Shown: positions 23,151 to 32,210 of the stretch, one piece after another
How the letters are laid out: each line of letters begins with the position of its first letter
Numbering within the stretch: the first letter of the stretch is position 1
From: Marivita cryptomonadis
Lineage (GTDB): Bacteria > Pseudomonadota > Alphaproteobacteria > Rhodobacterales > Rhodobacteraceae
Reading direction: 5' to 3'
DNA: 64,000 nucleotides
NCBI RefSeq assembly: GCF_002115725.1
Contig: NZ_JFKD01000013.1
Coordinates: forward strand, 62,001 to 126,000
Notes under the pieces: generated by a model
Told to the model about the DNA's origin: nothing
Databases searched by the model: none
What the model saw: the letters and a program-made list of their open reading frames with translations, nothing else
Position numbers and translations under genes: made by a program

Positions 23151-24022
23151 GACTTGCGCCGTTCCAGCCTGCGGAACAGCATCGACAAGCCAAAACAGAT
23201 CACAAAGTAGAACGCGGCCGTGGTGATCCACGCCTCAAAGATCAGGCGGGTCGAGGCCACAAGTTCGACTGTCTTGAACGTCAGCTCCTGAACCGAAATC
23301 AGCGAGATGATCGCGCTGTCCTTGATCAGGGTGATAAACTGGTTGGCCATCGGCGGCATCACTTTGTGCAACGCTTGCGGCAGCACGATATAGCGCATTT
23401 CCTGCGTGCGGCTCATGCCGATGGACCGTGCCGCCTCGCGCTGGCCCCGGTCGATGGACTGAATGCCGGCGCGGACGATTTCCCCGACAAAGGCGCTTTC
23501 GAACAGGGCCAGAACAATCACGCCCGAAATGAGCGACGGAAAGCGGCGCATGTCGCCAAAGAAGAACTCCCACACCGCGCGATTATCCGACCGGGCAATC
23601 TCGCGCGCCCAGCTTTCGATATTGAGCGCTGTGATAAGTTGCTGCGACAGGAAGAAGAAGAAGATGAAGATCACCACCACCGGTGGGATATTGCGCAGGA
23701 ATTCCAAATAGGTGCGCGCCAGCATGCGGATGGTGAGGTTCTTGGCGCAGCGCGCGATGCCAAGGATCGTCCCCAGAATGACGGCCAGGATACTTGCGTA
23801 GATCGAGATGCGGATGGTGGCGATCAGACCTTGCAGCAGTACATTGGCGAACCATTCCTCGCGTTCGGTGTGAAAGCGCAGGATGTAATTGGGGATCAGG
23901 TGCCAGCGCCAATTATAGTTCAGCGTGCCTTCGATCTTCCACCAGATATAGCCAAAGAACGCCAGCACGACGGCCAGGACAAGCCAGTCGAGCCAGTGCA
24001 GTTTCTTCAGTCTATTCAACAC
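23147..24022 (-). CDS. Polar amino acid ABC transporter permease (HisM/GlnP family)
   Basis: Inner-membrane permease of 291 residues. It has a membrane helix at the N-terminus (LDWLVLAVVLAFFGYIWW), a family signature RISIYASILAVILGTILGIAR, TYLEFLRNIPPVVVIFIFFF, and the EAA loop EAARSIGMSRTQEMRYIVLPQALHKVMPP. The GTG at 24022 is chosen because AAAGG lies about 9 bases upstream; a TTG at 24070 would fall inside a strong hairpin. Fourth gene of an ATPase-permease-binding protein-permease operon. Confidence 0.87.
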   Translation of the reverse strand: MLNRLKKLHWLDWLVLAVVLAFFGYIWWKIEGTLNYNWRWHLIPNYILRFHTEREEWFANVLLQGLIATIRISIYASILAVILGTILGIARCAKNLTIRMLARTYLEFLRNIPPVVVIFIFFFFLSQQLITALNIESWAREIARSDNRAVWEFFFGDMRRFPSLISGVIVLALFESAFVGEIVRAGIQSIDRGQREAARSIGMSRTQEMRYIVLPQALHKVMPPMANQFITLIKDSAIISLISVQELTFKTVELVASTRLIFEAWITTAAFYFVICFGLSMLFRRLERRKS

Positions 24023-24042
24023 ATCATGGGCCTTTGCAAAGG

Positions 24043-24069
24043 TGCCCCCCAGCGCGGGGCCGGGGGGCA
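24043..24069 (-). promoter_or_regulatory. Stable hairpin between the binding-protein and second permease genes
   Basis: TGCCCCCC and GGGGGGCA form an 8-bp GC-only-core stem around an 11-base GC-rich loop, without a following T run. In ABC operons such hairpins stabilise the binding-protein message and lower downstream permease expression. Confidence 0.6.
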
Positions 24070-24078
24070 AAGCACTGA

Positions 24079-24912
24079 TTATTCCGGAACCTGATCGGCC
24101 CAGTCATTGCCACGGAACCAGTAGTCGTGACGTTCCTTCAGCCAGCCTGTGTTGGTCTTGGCGGTGATCCAGCTGTTGAAATAGGCCAGCGCGTCGGGGT
24201 CACCCTTGCGGATCGCAAAGCCTTCGCCACCTGCCTGGAACGCCTGATTGAACGGCACGCTCAGCACGTCGGGATAGCGGCGCGCTTCGCTGGATGGTGT
24301 CGGTTCGGACGCCATTGTCGCGTGGGCGTTGCCGTTCAGGACTTCCTGTGTCGCGGCACCGTCTTCGTCAAAAAGCAGCAGCGTTGCTTCGGGGAACATG
24401 TCCGCGATCACGGTAGCCGGTGTGGCCCCGCGACGGGCGGCAAAGGTCACTTCCGAGCTGTTGTAGTCTTCCAGCGTAAAGCCTTCGGTCATCGCTGTGT
24501 TGGCAAGGATGGTCATGCCGGAATAAGCGTAAGGAACAGTAAAGTTGACCGTGAGGTTTCGCTGAGGCGTTACCGTCATGCCGCTGATGATGGTGTCGAA
24601 ATTGCCCGACACGAGGGCCGGGATGATGCCGTCCCACGAGGTCGGCACGAATTCCACCTCAACGCCCATGTCCTCGGCCAATTGGCGACCCACGTCGAGT
24701 TCAAAGCCGATCAGTTCGCCGTTCAGGTCACGCATCGACCACGGCTTGAACAGCGACAGACCGATCTTGATGACACCGCGTTCCTTGATGGTTTCGATCA
24801 CGCTCGCGCTGGCCACGTCTTGTGCCGTGTTCTGCGCAAGCGCCGGCAGGGCTGCCGTTGCGGCCAGCGTGGCACCAAGTGCGGCGCCTAGAAATCTTCT
24901 GGTGATATTCAT
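24079..24912 (-). CDS. Amino acid ABC transporter substrate-binding protein
   Basis: Periplasmic solute receptor of 277 residues (SBP family 3). It has a twin-arginine-containing signal region MNITRRFLGAALGATLAATAALPALA, then the family signature GFELDVGRQLAEDMGVEVEFVPTSWDGIIPALVSGNFDTIISGMTVTPQRN. AGGGAG precedes the ATG. It lies between the two permease genes. The ligand is likely a polar amino acid or a related nitrogen compound. Confidence 0.9.
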   Translation of the reverse strand: MNITRRFLGAALGATLAATAALPALAQNTAQDVASASVIETIKERGVIKIGLSLFKPWSMRDLNGELIGFELDVGRQLAEDMGVEVEFVPTSWDGIIPALVSGNFDTIISGMTVTPQRNLTVNFTVPYAYSGMTILANTAMTEGFTLEDYNSSEVTFAARRGATPATVIADMFPEATLLLFDEDGAATQEVLNGNAHATMASEPTPSSEARRYPDVLSVPFNQAFQAGGEGFAIRKGDPDALAYFNSWITAKTNTGWLKERHDYWFRGNDWADQVPE

Positions 24913-24954
24913 GTTTGAACTCCCTGTTCAGTAGAATGCGCCTTTGGGCGCGGG

Positions 24955-25800
24955 TTAGGTGTCGACAGCGTAGCGTTTTTCGACGAACGACACGCCAACG
25001 GACAGGATCAGCGTCACCGCCATGTAGACGGCGGCGATGGTGAACCAGATTTCGAAACTCATGTAGGTTTCCGAGATGATGTTCCGCCCAATGGTCGTAA
25101 GTTCGGCCACGGCAATCACGCTGACGATCGCCGATGACTTGACCATATGGACCACTTCGCCGGTCATAGGCGGCAGCATGAAGCGGATGGATTGGGGCAG
25201 GATGATGTAGCGATAGGCCTGTCCCTTCGACATCCCGATCGAGGTTGCGGCTTCCCACTGGCCCTTGGCCACCGCGTTGATCCCGGCGCGAAAAATCTCG
25301 GAGATCAGGACAGAATGAAACACCGCAAGGCACAGGATGCTGGCCCAGTAACGGTCGAAGCCGAAAATCGGACCCAGCACGTAGTAGAAAAGGTAGAGCA
25401 GCACCAAGAGTGGAATGTTGCGGATCAGTTCGAGGAAGCCGACCGACACCGCCGTGCAGACGACCAGTCCAGACAGGCGCAGCAAAGCAACGATCAGGCC
25501 CATGGCCACAGCAAGGGCAAAGGCAATGCTCGATAGTGTCAGGGTCTTGACCAGACCGACACTGATCTCGCCCCATTGAAAGCCGTCTTCGGTGAAGGAA
25601 TAGAAATACTGCGGAATGCGATACCACTGCCAATTGTACCCCATCGCCTGAGCGCCGCTATAGGCCAGCCACACGATGCCGCCGACGATAAAAGCATAGG
25701 CGATGATCGAGAACGTGACTGAATCAATCGCCTTGGCAATCGGTTGGCGCTGCGGCAACGCGCGGCCTTTGGGGGTGTATGTCGGCTCTGCGATGCTCAT
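24955..25800 (-). CDS. Polar amino acid ABC transporter permease
   Basis: Inner-membrane permease of 281 residues, paralogous to the permease downstream. Visible parts are an N-terminal helix (FSIIAYAFIVGGIVWLAY), LSSIAFALAVAMGLIVALLRLSG, FLELIRNIPLLVLLYLFYYV, and the EAA loop EAATSIGMSKGQAYRYIILPQSIRFMLPP that contacts the ATPase. Its ATG overlaps the ATPase stop (TGATG). Confidence 0.9.
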   Translation of the reverse strand: MSIAEPTYTPKGRALPQRQPIAKAIDSVTFSIIAYAFIVGGIVWLAYSGAQAMGYNWQWYRIPQYFYSFTEDGFQWGEISVGLVKTLTLSSIAFALAVAMGLIVALLRLSGLVVCTAVSVGFLELIRNIPLLVLLYLFYYVLGPIFGFDRYWASILCLAVFHSVLISEIFRAGINAVAKGQWEAATSIGMSKGQAYRYIILPQSIRFMLPPMTGEVVHMVKSSAIVSVIAVAELTTIGRNIISETYMSFEIWFTIAAVYMAVTLILSVGVSFVEKRYAVDT

Positions 25801-26546
25801 CAGTGATCCAGAATTTGGTCAAGGAACGCGCGGCATCGGGCGCTGGCGGGGTTGGTGAAGAACACCTCTGGCGGAGCAGTTTCCACGATCTCGCCCGCAT
25901 CCATGAACACCATCGTGTCCGCAACCTTTCGGGCAAAGCCCATCTCGTGGGTGACGACGACCATCGTCATGCCGGTGTCGGCCAGTTCGACCATCACATC
26001 CAGCACCTCGTTGATCATCTCGGGATCAAGCGCCGAGGTTGGTTCGTCAAACAGCATGATCCGGCTTTCCATACACAACGACCGGGCAATCGCCACGCGC
26101 TGCTGCTGGCCTCCGGACAAGGCAGATGGGTATTTGTCGGCCTGTTCGGGAATGCGCACGCGCTCAAGGTATTTGCGCGCGGTCCGTTCCGCTTCGGACG
26201 GCGACACCTTGCGCACCTTGATCGGACCGATGGTCAGGTTTTCCAGAACGGTCAGGTGCGGAAACAGGTTGAACTGCTGGAACACCATCCCGACTTCCTG
26301 CCGCAGCCGGTAGATATGTTTGGAGTCCTCAAACACCTCGACCCCGTCGACAGTCAGAACTCCGGAATTGTGGAACTCCAGCCCGTTGATGCAGCGGATG
26401 AGGGTCGACTTGCCCGACCCGGACGGGCCGCACACCACCATCCGCTCGCCTTCGCGGACGCTGATCGAGATGTCCTTTAGGGCGTGGAAGTCGCCATAGA
26501 ACTTGTCGACATGGTCAAACGTAATGATCGGCGCATTATCCGGCAT
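25800..26546 (-). CDS. Polar amino acid ABC transporter ATP-binding protein
   Basis: Cytoplasmic ATPase of 248 residues, GlnQ/HisP type. It has Walker A GPSGSGKST near residue 40, VGMVFQQFNLFPHLTVLENLTIGP (Q-loop), the LSGGQQQRVAIARSL signature, Walker B IMLFDEPTSALDPEM and the H-loop in VVTHEMGFAR. First gene of the four-gene uptake operon, divergent from the deacylase gene, with about 217 bases between them. Confidence 0.93.
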   Translation of the reverse strand: MPDNAPIITFDHVDKFYGDFHALKDISISVREGERMVVCGPSGSGKSTLIRCINGLEFHNSGVLTVDGVEVFEDSKHIYRLRQEVGMVFQQFNLFPHLTVLENLTIGPIKVRKVSPSEAERTARKYLERVRIPEQADKYPSALSGGQQQRVAIARSLCMESRIMLFDEPTSALDPEMINEVLDVMVELADTGMTMVVVTHEMGFARKVADTMVFMDAGEIVETAPPEVFFTNPASARCRAFLDQILDH

Positions 26547-26763
26547 TCAAAGCAGACATTGATAGACCTTCCCCAGTGGCTGCGTCCATCAAACCAAGGA
26601 AGTCCTTGCAGGTGCAAGGTAAACTTTTGGCTGATCAAGGTGTGGGTGGTCCAGTTTTCGCGGATGCTGCAATTCTGATCGCTCCCATTCACGGTCTGGC
26701 AGTTGATGTTTTCTCTCGATCAGCGTCAGGTAATGTGAGGATCGCAGGAGGCAACCGACGACC

Positions 26764-27771
26764 ATGAAAACTCCCAGCCGCATCGCGTTGACGATTGATC
26801 TGTCTCAGCAGGGCAAACACACCGGTGACGCCATGCTGCGCTGGTCAGACAACAGCAATCCGCTGGGCTATCACCCGATCCCGGTTGTGTCGGTCAAAGG
26901 GGCAGGCGGGCCTGTGCTGCTCTTGCTCGGGGGCACACATGGGGACGAATTCGAAGGTCCGTCCGCGATTATGCGGGTGCTGCAGTCGGTTGATCCGTCG
27001 CACCTGCGCGGCCAGATCATCGCTTTTCCAACGCTCAACATGCCCGCAGTCGCGGCGTCATCGCGGGTGTCGCCGCTGGACGGGGCCAATCTGAACCGCG
27101 CTTTTCCGGGCACCCGAGACGGGGGGCCGACCGCGATGATCGCACATTTTTTGGAAACCGAGATTCTGCCGCTTTGTGATGCGGCGATTGATCTGCATTC
27201 AGGCGGCAAGGCGTCGTTCTTCGAGCCCTGCGCGTTGCCAACACTGACGGACGACCCGGCGCTTGCGACGAAGAACATGCAGCTTGCCCATCTCTTCGGC
27301 TTGCCCTTGGTCTGGCGTCTGGGCGGGCATAATGACAACCGTTCGGTGAACTCTGCCGCAGACCGCGCAGGTGTTCCAATGATCGCAACCGAACTTGGCG
27401 GCGGTGGCGGGGTCGATCCGGGTATCACCGATCAGGCAGAGGCCGGGATCTGGAATATCCTGCGTCATCTGAACATGGTCGATGGAGAGGTGCATCACCC
27501 GCCCAAGCCGCGCGTGGTGGAGATCCGCGACCCCGGCGCGTCGCTTTACGCCAGATCCGAAGGGCTGTTCGACCGCGCGCTGAGCGCTGGGCAGGATGTG
27601 ACCGCCGGTGATTTCGCCGGGTGGTTCCACCATGTGACGGAACCCGAACGGCCTTCGGTGCGGCTCACTGTGCCGCAGGACGGGATGATCCTCGCCCACA
27701 CCAATCGCGGGCTGGTCACGCGGGGCGAGATGTTGCTCTTGGTGGTGCAGGACGTGGATCAGGCTTTGTAA
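26764..27771 (+). CDS. AstE/AspA (DoeB-like) zinc deacylase
   Basis: A 335-residue member of the succinylglutamate desuccinylase/aspartoacylase family of zinc carboxypeptidase-fold enzymes that remove acyl groups from N-acyl amino acids. Zinc-binding residues appear in GGTHGDEFEGP (His, Glu near residues 60-63) and in DLHSGGK. NLNRAFPG supplies substrate-binding residues and ATELGGGG the catalytic Glu region. It resembles N-acetyl-diaminobutyrate deacetylase DoeB, but no other ectoine-degradation gene is adjacent. It is divergent from the amino acid transporter. Confidence 0.82.
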   Translation: MKTPSRIALTIDLSQQGKHTGDAMLRWSDNSNPLGYHPIPVVSVKGAGGPVLLLLGGTHGDEFEGPSAIMRVLQSVDPSHLRGQIIAFPTLNMPAVAASSRVSPLDGANLNRAFPGTRDGGPTAMIAHFLETEILPLCDAAIDLHSGGKASFFEPCALPTLTDDPALATKNMQLAHLFGLPLVWRLGGHNDNRSVNSAADRAGVPMIATELGGGGGVDPGITDQAEAGIWNILRHLNMVDGEVHHPPKPRVVEIRDPGASLYARSEGLFDRALSAGQDVTAGDFAGWFHHVTEPERPSVRLTVPQDGMILAHTNRGLVTRGEMLLLVVQDVDQAL

Positions 27772-28334
27772 TAGCCCACGATATCACCTTCAGTTGTTGC
27801 ACCAAGACCGTTCAGCAAGCGGTTGGAATAATTGAAATAAGCGCAGACCTGATTGACCTCGAGTATCTCTCCGTCGTCGCATCCTGCGATCTTCAGCGCC
27901 TCGAAATCCGACTTGACCATTTTGCCCACCGACACCGTCAGTTTCGCCGCGTAGCGCAGCAGCGCCAGTTCCTTGCCGTCGAACTCATCTTCGGGGCGGT
28001 GCGCCTTGAGCGCGGTGAAAATCCGGTCTGACCGCGGCTGATCCTTGAGCAGATTGCGGACGTTCATGAAGTGGTGCGTCAGCGAATAGGTGCAATCGTT
28101 CAGGATCGACGTATAGCTGGCCACCACTTCCAGAAACCAGAACGGCAGCCTGTTGTCGTCGGAATGCAGCACCGACCGATAGAGCGCCACATGCCCGTGC
28201 ATGGTCTCGGGGCGCAGCGAATGCACGCGCATCACGGTGTCGACGGTGCCATGTGGCGTGCGGGCCTGATCCAGCAGTTCCTTCAGACGCGGCGATGCGT
28301 CGTCGTCCGAGATCATGTCGATCCATGCGGTCAT
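27759..28334 (-). CDS. AhpD-like peroxidase-related protein with a single active-site cysteine
   Basis: A 191-residue all-helical protein resembling the carboxymuconolactone decarboxylase/AhpD fold. The segment NDCTYSLTHHF stands where AhpD-like proteins have CxxC plus a nearby histidine; the second Cys is Ser here, so disulfide peroxidase chemistry is doubtful. AAGGAG precedes the ATG at 28334. It overlaps the convergent deacylase gene by 13 bases and lies downstream of the enolase-superfamily gene on the same strand, suggesting a catabolic role. Confidence 0.65.
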   Translation of the reverse strand: MTAWIDMISDDDASPRLKELLDQARTPHGTVDTVMRVHSLRPETMHGHVALYRSVLHSDDNRLPFWFLEVVASYTSILNDCTYSLTHHFMNVRNLLKDQPRSDRIFTALKAHRPEDEFDGKELALLRYAAKLTVSVGKMVKSDFEALKIAGCDDGEILEVNQVCAYFNYSNRLLNGLGATTEGDIVGYYKA

Positions 28335-28411
28335 TGTGAAGCTCCTTGGGGCTGTGTGGTGCCGCGAGTATCGGCAGTCTGACGACGACAAAGCAAGGGG
28401 CTATGGCGCCG

Positions 28412-29512
28412 CTAGACCTCGCTGATCTGATAGCTGGACCGTGCAAGCCATTCAGGGCTGATCTCGACTCCCCAACCGGGGGCGTCGGTGACGCAGGCAT
28501 GGCCGTCTTCGATGCCGTAAGGCGATTGTACGAACAGCCCCTCCTGCCATGGGTAATAGTCCGGTCCTTCGATGGAGAACTCCAGATACTTGCCCGCATT
28601 CGGGATCGCCCGCAGCAGGTGCATGGTGAACAGCGTCACCATCGACCAGTTGGCGCAGTGGGGTGTCACAGGTAGTTTCGCAGCCTCGGCCATCCGAACA
28701 ACGCGCAGCGTGCGGCAGATGCCACCAAGATAAAGGATGTCGGGCTGCACGATATCCACCGCCCGCATGTCGATCATGCGTTTCCAAGTGGGCAGGTCGC
28801 AATCCTGCTCGCCGCCCGTGACGTCGATCAGCAGCGCATCGGTCACGCGCTTGGTCTGCTCCAATTCCCAGTAGGGGCAGGGTTCCTCGAAATGGCTGAA
28901 ACCGTGATCCTGTAGCATGTGGCCGACTTCGATGGCGCGATCCGGGGAATAACAGCTATTGGCGTCGATCAGCAGCGCCACATCTGGTCCCAGTTCGCGG
29001 CGCATGGTCGGGATGATTTCCTCGGTGCGACCGGGCCATTCGTCCTGATTGCGCCCAACTTCCGCTCCGGCACGGACCTTGAAGGCGTCAAAGCCCTGCG
29101 TGTCGCGCAGATGCTTGAGCCGTGCTGCCTCGTCCGCCGGGGTGATGTCGCGCTTCATTGAAGATGCATAAGCGCGGATTTTGCCGGGCGTGCCGCCCAA
29201 GAGTTCGACCACGGGCTTGCCCTGCTGCTTGCCGCGCCAGTCCCAGATCGCGGTATCCAGCCCCGCCATCGCACGGCGCAGGTATGAGCCGGGGAATTTG
29301 TGTTCGCGTTCGGTCACGATATCCAGCAGATCGTCCAGATCGGTCGTGTCCTGTCCCAACGTCCATGGTGCCACCTGCCGGTGTAGCACCTGACAGGTGA
29401 TGTCTGAATGATAGGTCGACACCTGACCCCAGCCCTGAGAGCCGTCTTCAGCAGTGACACGGACAAAGCCCACATCTGCGGTGGTGAAGGTCTCGATGGA
29501 TTTCAGCTTCAT
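28412..29512 (-). CDS. Enolase-superfamily enzyme (mandelate racemase/muconate lactonizing type)
   Basis: A 366-residue enzyme that would abstract a proton alpha to a carboxylate, then racemise, dehydrate or cycloisomerise. Supporting residues are the AFKVRAG motif (KxR general base strand), metal ligands in LLIDANSCYS (Asp), HFEEPCPYWE (Glu) and TGGEQDC (Glu), and a His in VTPHCANWS near the C-terminus. AAAGGA precedes the ATG. It lies 11 bases downstream of the GMC oxidoreductase gene. The substrate is not evident; sugar acids or amino-acid derivatives are typical. Confidence 0.87.
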   Translation of the reverse strand: MKLKSIETFTTADVGFVRVTAEDGSQGWGQVSTYHSDITCQVLHRQVAPWTLGQDTTDLDDLLDIVTEREHKFPGSYLRRAMAGLDTAIWDWRGKQQGKPVVELLGGTPGKIRAYASSMKRDITPADEAARLKHLRDTQGFDAFKVRAGAEVGRNQDEWPGRTEEIIPTMRRELGPDVALLIDANSCYSPDRAIEVGHMLQDHGFSHFEEPCPYWELEQTKRVTDALLIDVTGGEQDCDLPTWKRMIDMRAVDIVQPDILYLGGICRTLRVVRMAEAAKLPVTPHCANWSMVTLFTMHLLRAIPNAGKYLEFSIEGPDYYPWQEGLFVQSPYGIEDGHACVTDAPGWGVEISPEWLARSSYQISEV

Positions 29513-29523
29513 GGCGTGTCCTT

Positions 29524-31140
29524 TCAGCCAAGCGCATCTTGCAGGATGAGGTCTGATGCTTTTTCACCCACCATGATAGCGGGGGCGTTGGTGTTGCCGG
29601 TGGGGATGGACGGAAAGATCGACGCATCCGCCACCCGCAGCCCGTCGATGCCACGCACCCGCAGGCGCGGGTCTACAACCGAACTGGCCGGATCGCTGCC
29701 CATGCGACAGGTCGAGCATTGGTGAAAGACGGTCCACGAGGTTTTGCGGATATAGGCTTCGATGGCGGCGTCATCGTCGACCTGCGCACCGGGCAACAGT
29801 TCACTGTCGATCACGGCGCTCATGGCTTGGGTCTCTGCGATCCGGCGCATCAGTTTCGTGCCCTCGACCATCAACGTGCGATCATAGTCAGTGGACATGT
29901 AGTTCGGGTGCATTTCAGGTGCTACGAACGGGTCAGGTGATCGTATTTGCAGGTGCCCGACGCTCGTTGGCTTGCAGGGGTTGAACCCAATCAGGAAACC
30001 GGGGAACGGGTCGGGGCTCATCAGGGGCCGCACGCCGACAGGCGCTCGGGTGTAGCTGACCGGCGAAAAGTAGAGCTGCATATCGGGTCCGGGGGAGTCG
30101 TCCAACACACGGACAAATCCACCCCCCTGATTGAGGCTGAGCGACAATGGACCTTTGCGCGTCAGCGCATAATGCAGCGCCGCTTTGACCTTGCCCATCA
30201 ACGGACGGAGTTCCTGATTGAGGCTGGCCACCTTGGACACAAACAGATTGTCGCTGCCCAGATGGTCCTGAAGGTTCCGCCCCACCTGCGCCGCATCCAG
30301 CAACACGTCGATTCCGTGGTCCTGCAAAACCTGCCCCGGTCCGATTCCGGACAGCTGCAAGAGCTGCGGTGAATTGATGGCCCCGCCAGAGAGGATCACC
30401 TCGGCCCGCGCTCGGGCGGTTTTGATCTGACCCTTGTGCCGATATTCGACGCCGATGGCGCGGGTGCCGTCGAACAAGACCCGGGTCGCATGCGCGCGAG
30501 TGCGGACCTCGAGGTTTGGCCGCTTGCCGGCGGGGTCGAGGTAACAGCGCGCCGCCGAGGCACGGAACCCGTTGCGCGTGGTGATCTGGTAAGTTGTGGC
30601 GCCTTCCATATCGGGGCCGTTGTAATCAGGGTTGGTCGGGAACCCGGCCTGTGCGGCAGCTTCAAGGTAGACGCGGGTCAGGGGATGCACTTCGGGTCGG
30701 ACGTCATGCACCGCAAGTGGCCCGCCCTTGCCACGCGCCGAGCTGGGCGCGCCGTCCCAGTTTTCCATCCTACGGAACAGGGGTTCAACATCGCTCCAGC
30801 CCCAGCCGGGGGCGGCGGCGTTCCATTCCGCGTAATCGTTTTGATGCCCGCGCACATAGACCATCGCGTTGATCGAACTTGATCCGCCCAGCACCTTGCC
30901 ACGCGGCCAGTAGATCGGGCGATTGTCCAGATTTGGGTCCGGTTCCGTGATGTATTTCCAATTGACCGCGGCGTCGTAGAAGATCTTGCCGTAGCCGATG
31001 GGGATTTGAACCAAGGGGGTTTTATCGGACCCGCCCGCTTCGAGCAGAAGCACTGTGTACTTGCCTGAAGCCGTCAAACGATTGGCAAGGACCGATCCAG
31101 CGGACCCCGCTCCGACGATCACGAAATCAAATGCGTCCAA
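29524..31140 (-). CDS. GMC-family FAD oxidoreductase (choline dehydrogenase-like)
   Basis: Flavoprotein of 538 residues that oxidises an alcohol. The N-terminal FAD site is FVIVGAGSAGSVLANRL followed by LLLEAGG. GMC signature 1 is GKVLGGSSSINAMVYVRG and signature 2 is ILSGGAINSPQLLQLSGIG. The C-terminal catalytic His lies in VFHQCSTCRMG, with a final His/Asn position in SIPTGNTNAPAIMVGEKASD. Translation appears to start at a TTG with GGAGG at good spacing. The product could feed the aldehyde dehydrogenase in the same cluster. Confidence 0.9.
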   Translation of the reverse strand: MDAFDFVIVGAGSAGSVLANRLTASGKYTVLLLEAGGSDKTPLVQIPIGYGKIFYDAAVNWKYITEPDPNLDNRPIYWPRGKVLGGSSSINAMVYVRGHQNDYAEWNAAAPGWGWSDVEPLFRRMENWDGAPSSARGKGGPLAVHDVRPEVHPLTRVYLEAAAQAGFPTNPDYNGPDMEGATTYQITTRNGFRASAARCYLDPAGKRPNLEVRTRAHATRVLFDGTRAIGVEYRHKGQIKTARARAEVILSGGAINSPQLLQLSGIGPGQVLQDHGIDVLLDAAQVGRNLQDHLGSDNLFVSKVASLNQELRPLMGKVKAALHYALTRKGPLSLSLNQGGGFVRVLDDSPGPDMQLYFSPVSYTRAPVGVRPLMSPDPFPGFLIGFNPCKPTSVGHLQIRSPDPFVAPEMHPNYMSTDYDRTLMVEGTKLMRRIAETQAMSAVIDSELLPGAQVDDDAAIEAYIRKTSWTVFHQCSTCRMGSDPASSVVDPRLRVRGIDGLRVADASIFPSIPTGNTNAPAIMVGEKASDLILQDALG

Positions 31141-31261
31141 GCCTGTCCTCCGATGGGTGGCGTGCCAGTTTTGTGCAACGATCGCGGGTGTTGCGAAATC
31201 GCCAGTGGCACAGCGTTAAATGGATCGTTCCGGTCGCGCAAGCCATCGCATTTGGCTGTGA

Positions 31262-32104
31262 TCATTTCACCAATTGCTCAAGGAACCACGCCCTGAACTG
31301 CGACGCTGCGTTGCTGGGTTCGGCAATCGACAGGAAGTAGCCTTCTTGGCTTGGAATGGATGCCGAGTGTGCCCGTTCGACCACGCCGGTCTGTATCGCA
31401 TGGCCAGCCAGCACCGCACTGACCAGCGCCACGCCATTGCCATGTGCCGCCAGTTGCAACGCCATGCCGTAGGTGTCGGCAAAAAGCGATGGTTTCCGAT
31501 GGCCGCCCACCTTGTCCGACCATGCGCGCCAACCGCCTGAGGTGCCCACCGCTTCGATCAAGGGCAGCGTATCGAGCGTGCCTGTGATGGCAGGGGATTT
31601 CAGCGCGATCAGGTTGTTGGGGTGCAACGGCTCGGCGTTCTGGCCTGCCTGTTTCGACGATCCAAACCGGATTTCGACATCGGCACGGGCTGAGTGGAAA
31701 TCATCGGGCCAGATCGCGCTGAGAAGGCGCAGCCGGATATTCGGATGGCGCGCGGTGAAATCGGGCAGGCGCGGGGCAATGACCCATTGCGCCACGCTGA
31801 CCGAGGTTGCGACAGTCAGCAGGTTTTCCACCGGCCCGGCCTCAAAACGGCTTGCCGCGCCCGCCAGTGCATCAAGCGCCGCGCTGATCTCGGGCAAGAG
31901 CCTGCGCCCGTCATCGGTGAGCATCAATCCCCGCGCTTGCCGGACGAAGAGAGGCACTCGCAGGCGCAACTCCAGCGACTTCACCTGTTGGCTCACGGCG
32001 GATTGGGTGAGGCCGATTTCTTCGGCAGCAGCGGTAAAACTCAAGTGCCGGGCTGCGGCCTCGAACGAGCGGAACCACGTCAGGGGTGGGAGGGATTTCG
32101 CCAT
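31262..32104 (-). CDS. LysR-family regulator (GcvA-like) of the catabolic cluster
   Basis: A 280-residue regulator with an N-terminal winged helix (WFRSFEAAARHLSFTAAAEEIGLTQSAVSQQVKSLELRLRVPLF) and the usual effector-binding domain. It sits between the GMC/enolase-superfamily genes on its own strand and the divergent DUF1185-hydrolase-LLM-ALDH genes, and is the obvious candidate regulator of both arms. No clear palindromic operator was picked out in the 106-base divergent gap. Confidence 0.9.
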   Translation of the reverse strand: MAKSLPPLTWFRSFEAAARHLSFTAAAEEIGLTQSAVSQQVKSLELRLRVPLFVRQARGLMLTDDGRRLLPEISAALDALAGAASRFEAGPVENLLTVATSVSVAQWVIAPRLPDFTARHPNIRLRLLSAIWPDDFHSARADVEIRFGSSKQAGQNAEPLHPNNLIALKSPAITGTLDTLPLIEAVGTSGGWRAWSDKVGGHRKPSLFADTYGMALQLAAHGNGVALVSAVLAGHAIQTGVVERAHSASIPSQEGYFLSIAEPSNAASQFRAWFLEQLVK

Positions 32105-32210
32105 GGGTCAAACCAGCCATTACTGTTATTAATACCTAGCCCTGCAATTCATTCGTTTGTCAAAGAATTTGCCGGTTTCTAGTGTCGCCGTCAGCGAACA
32201 GGAGACTGAC

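Noticed and set aside
26764..27771. Assignment of an ectoine-degradation operon from the DoeB-like gene
   Set aside because: No ectoine hydrolase, diaminobutyrate aminotransferase or AsnC/GntR ectoine regulator is adjacent.
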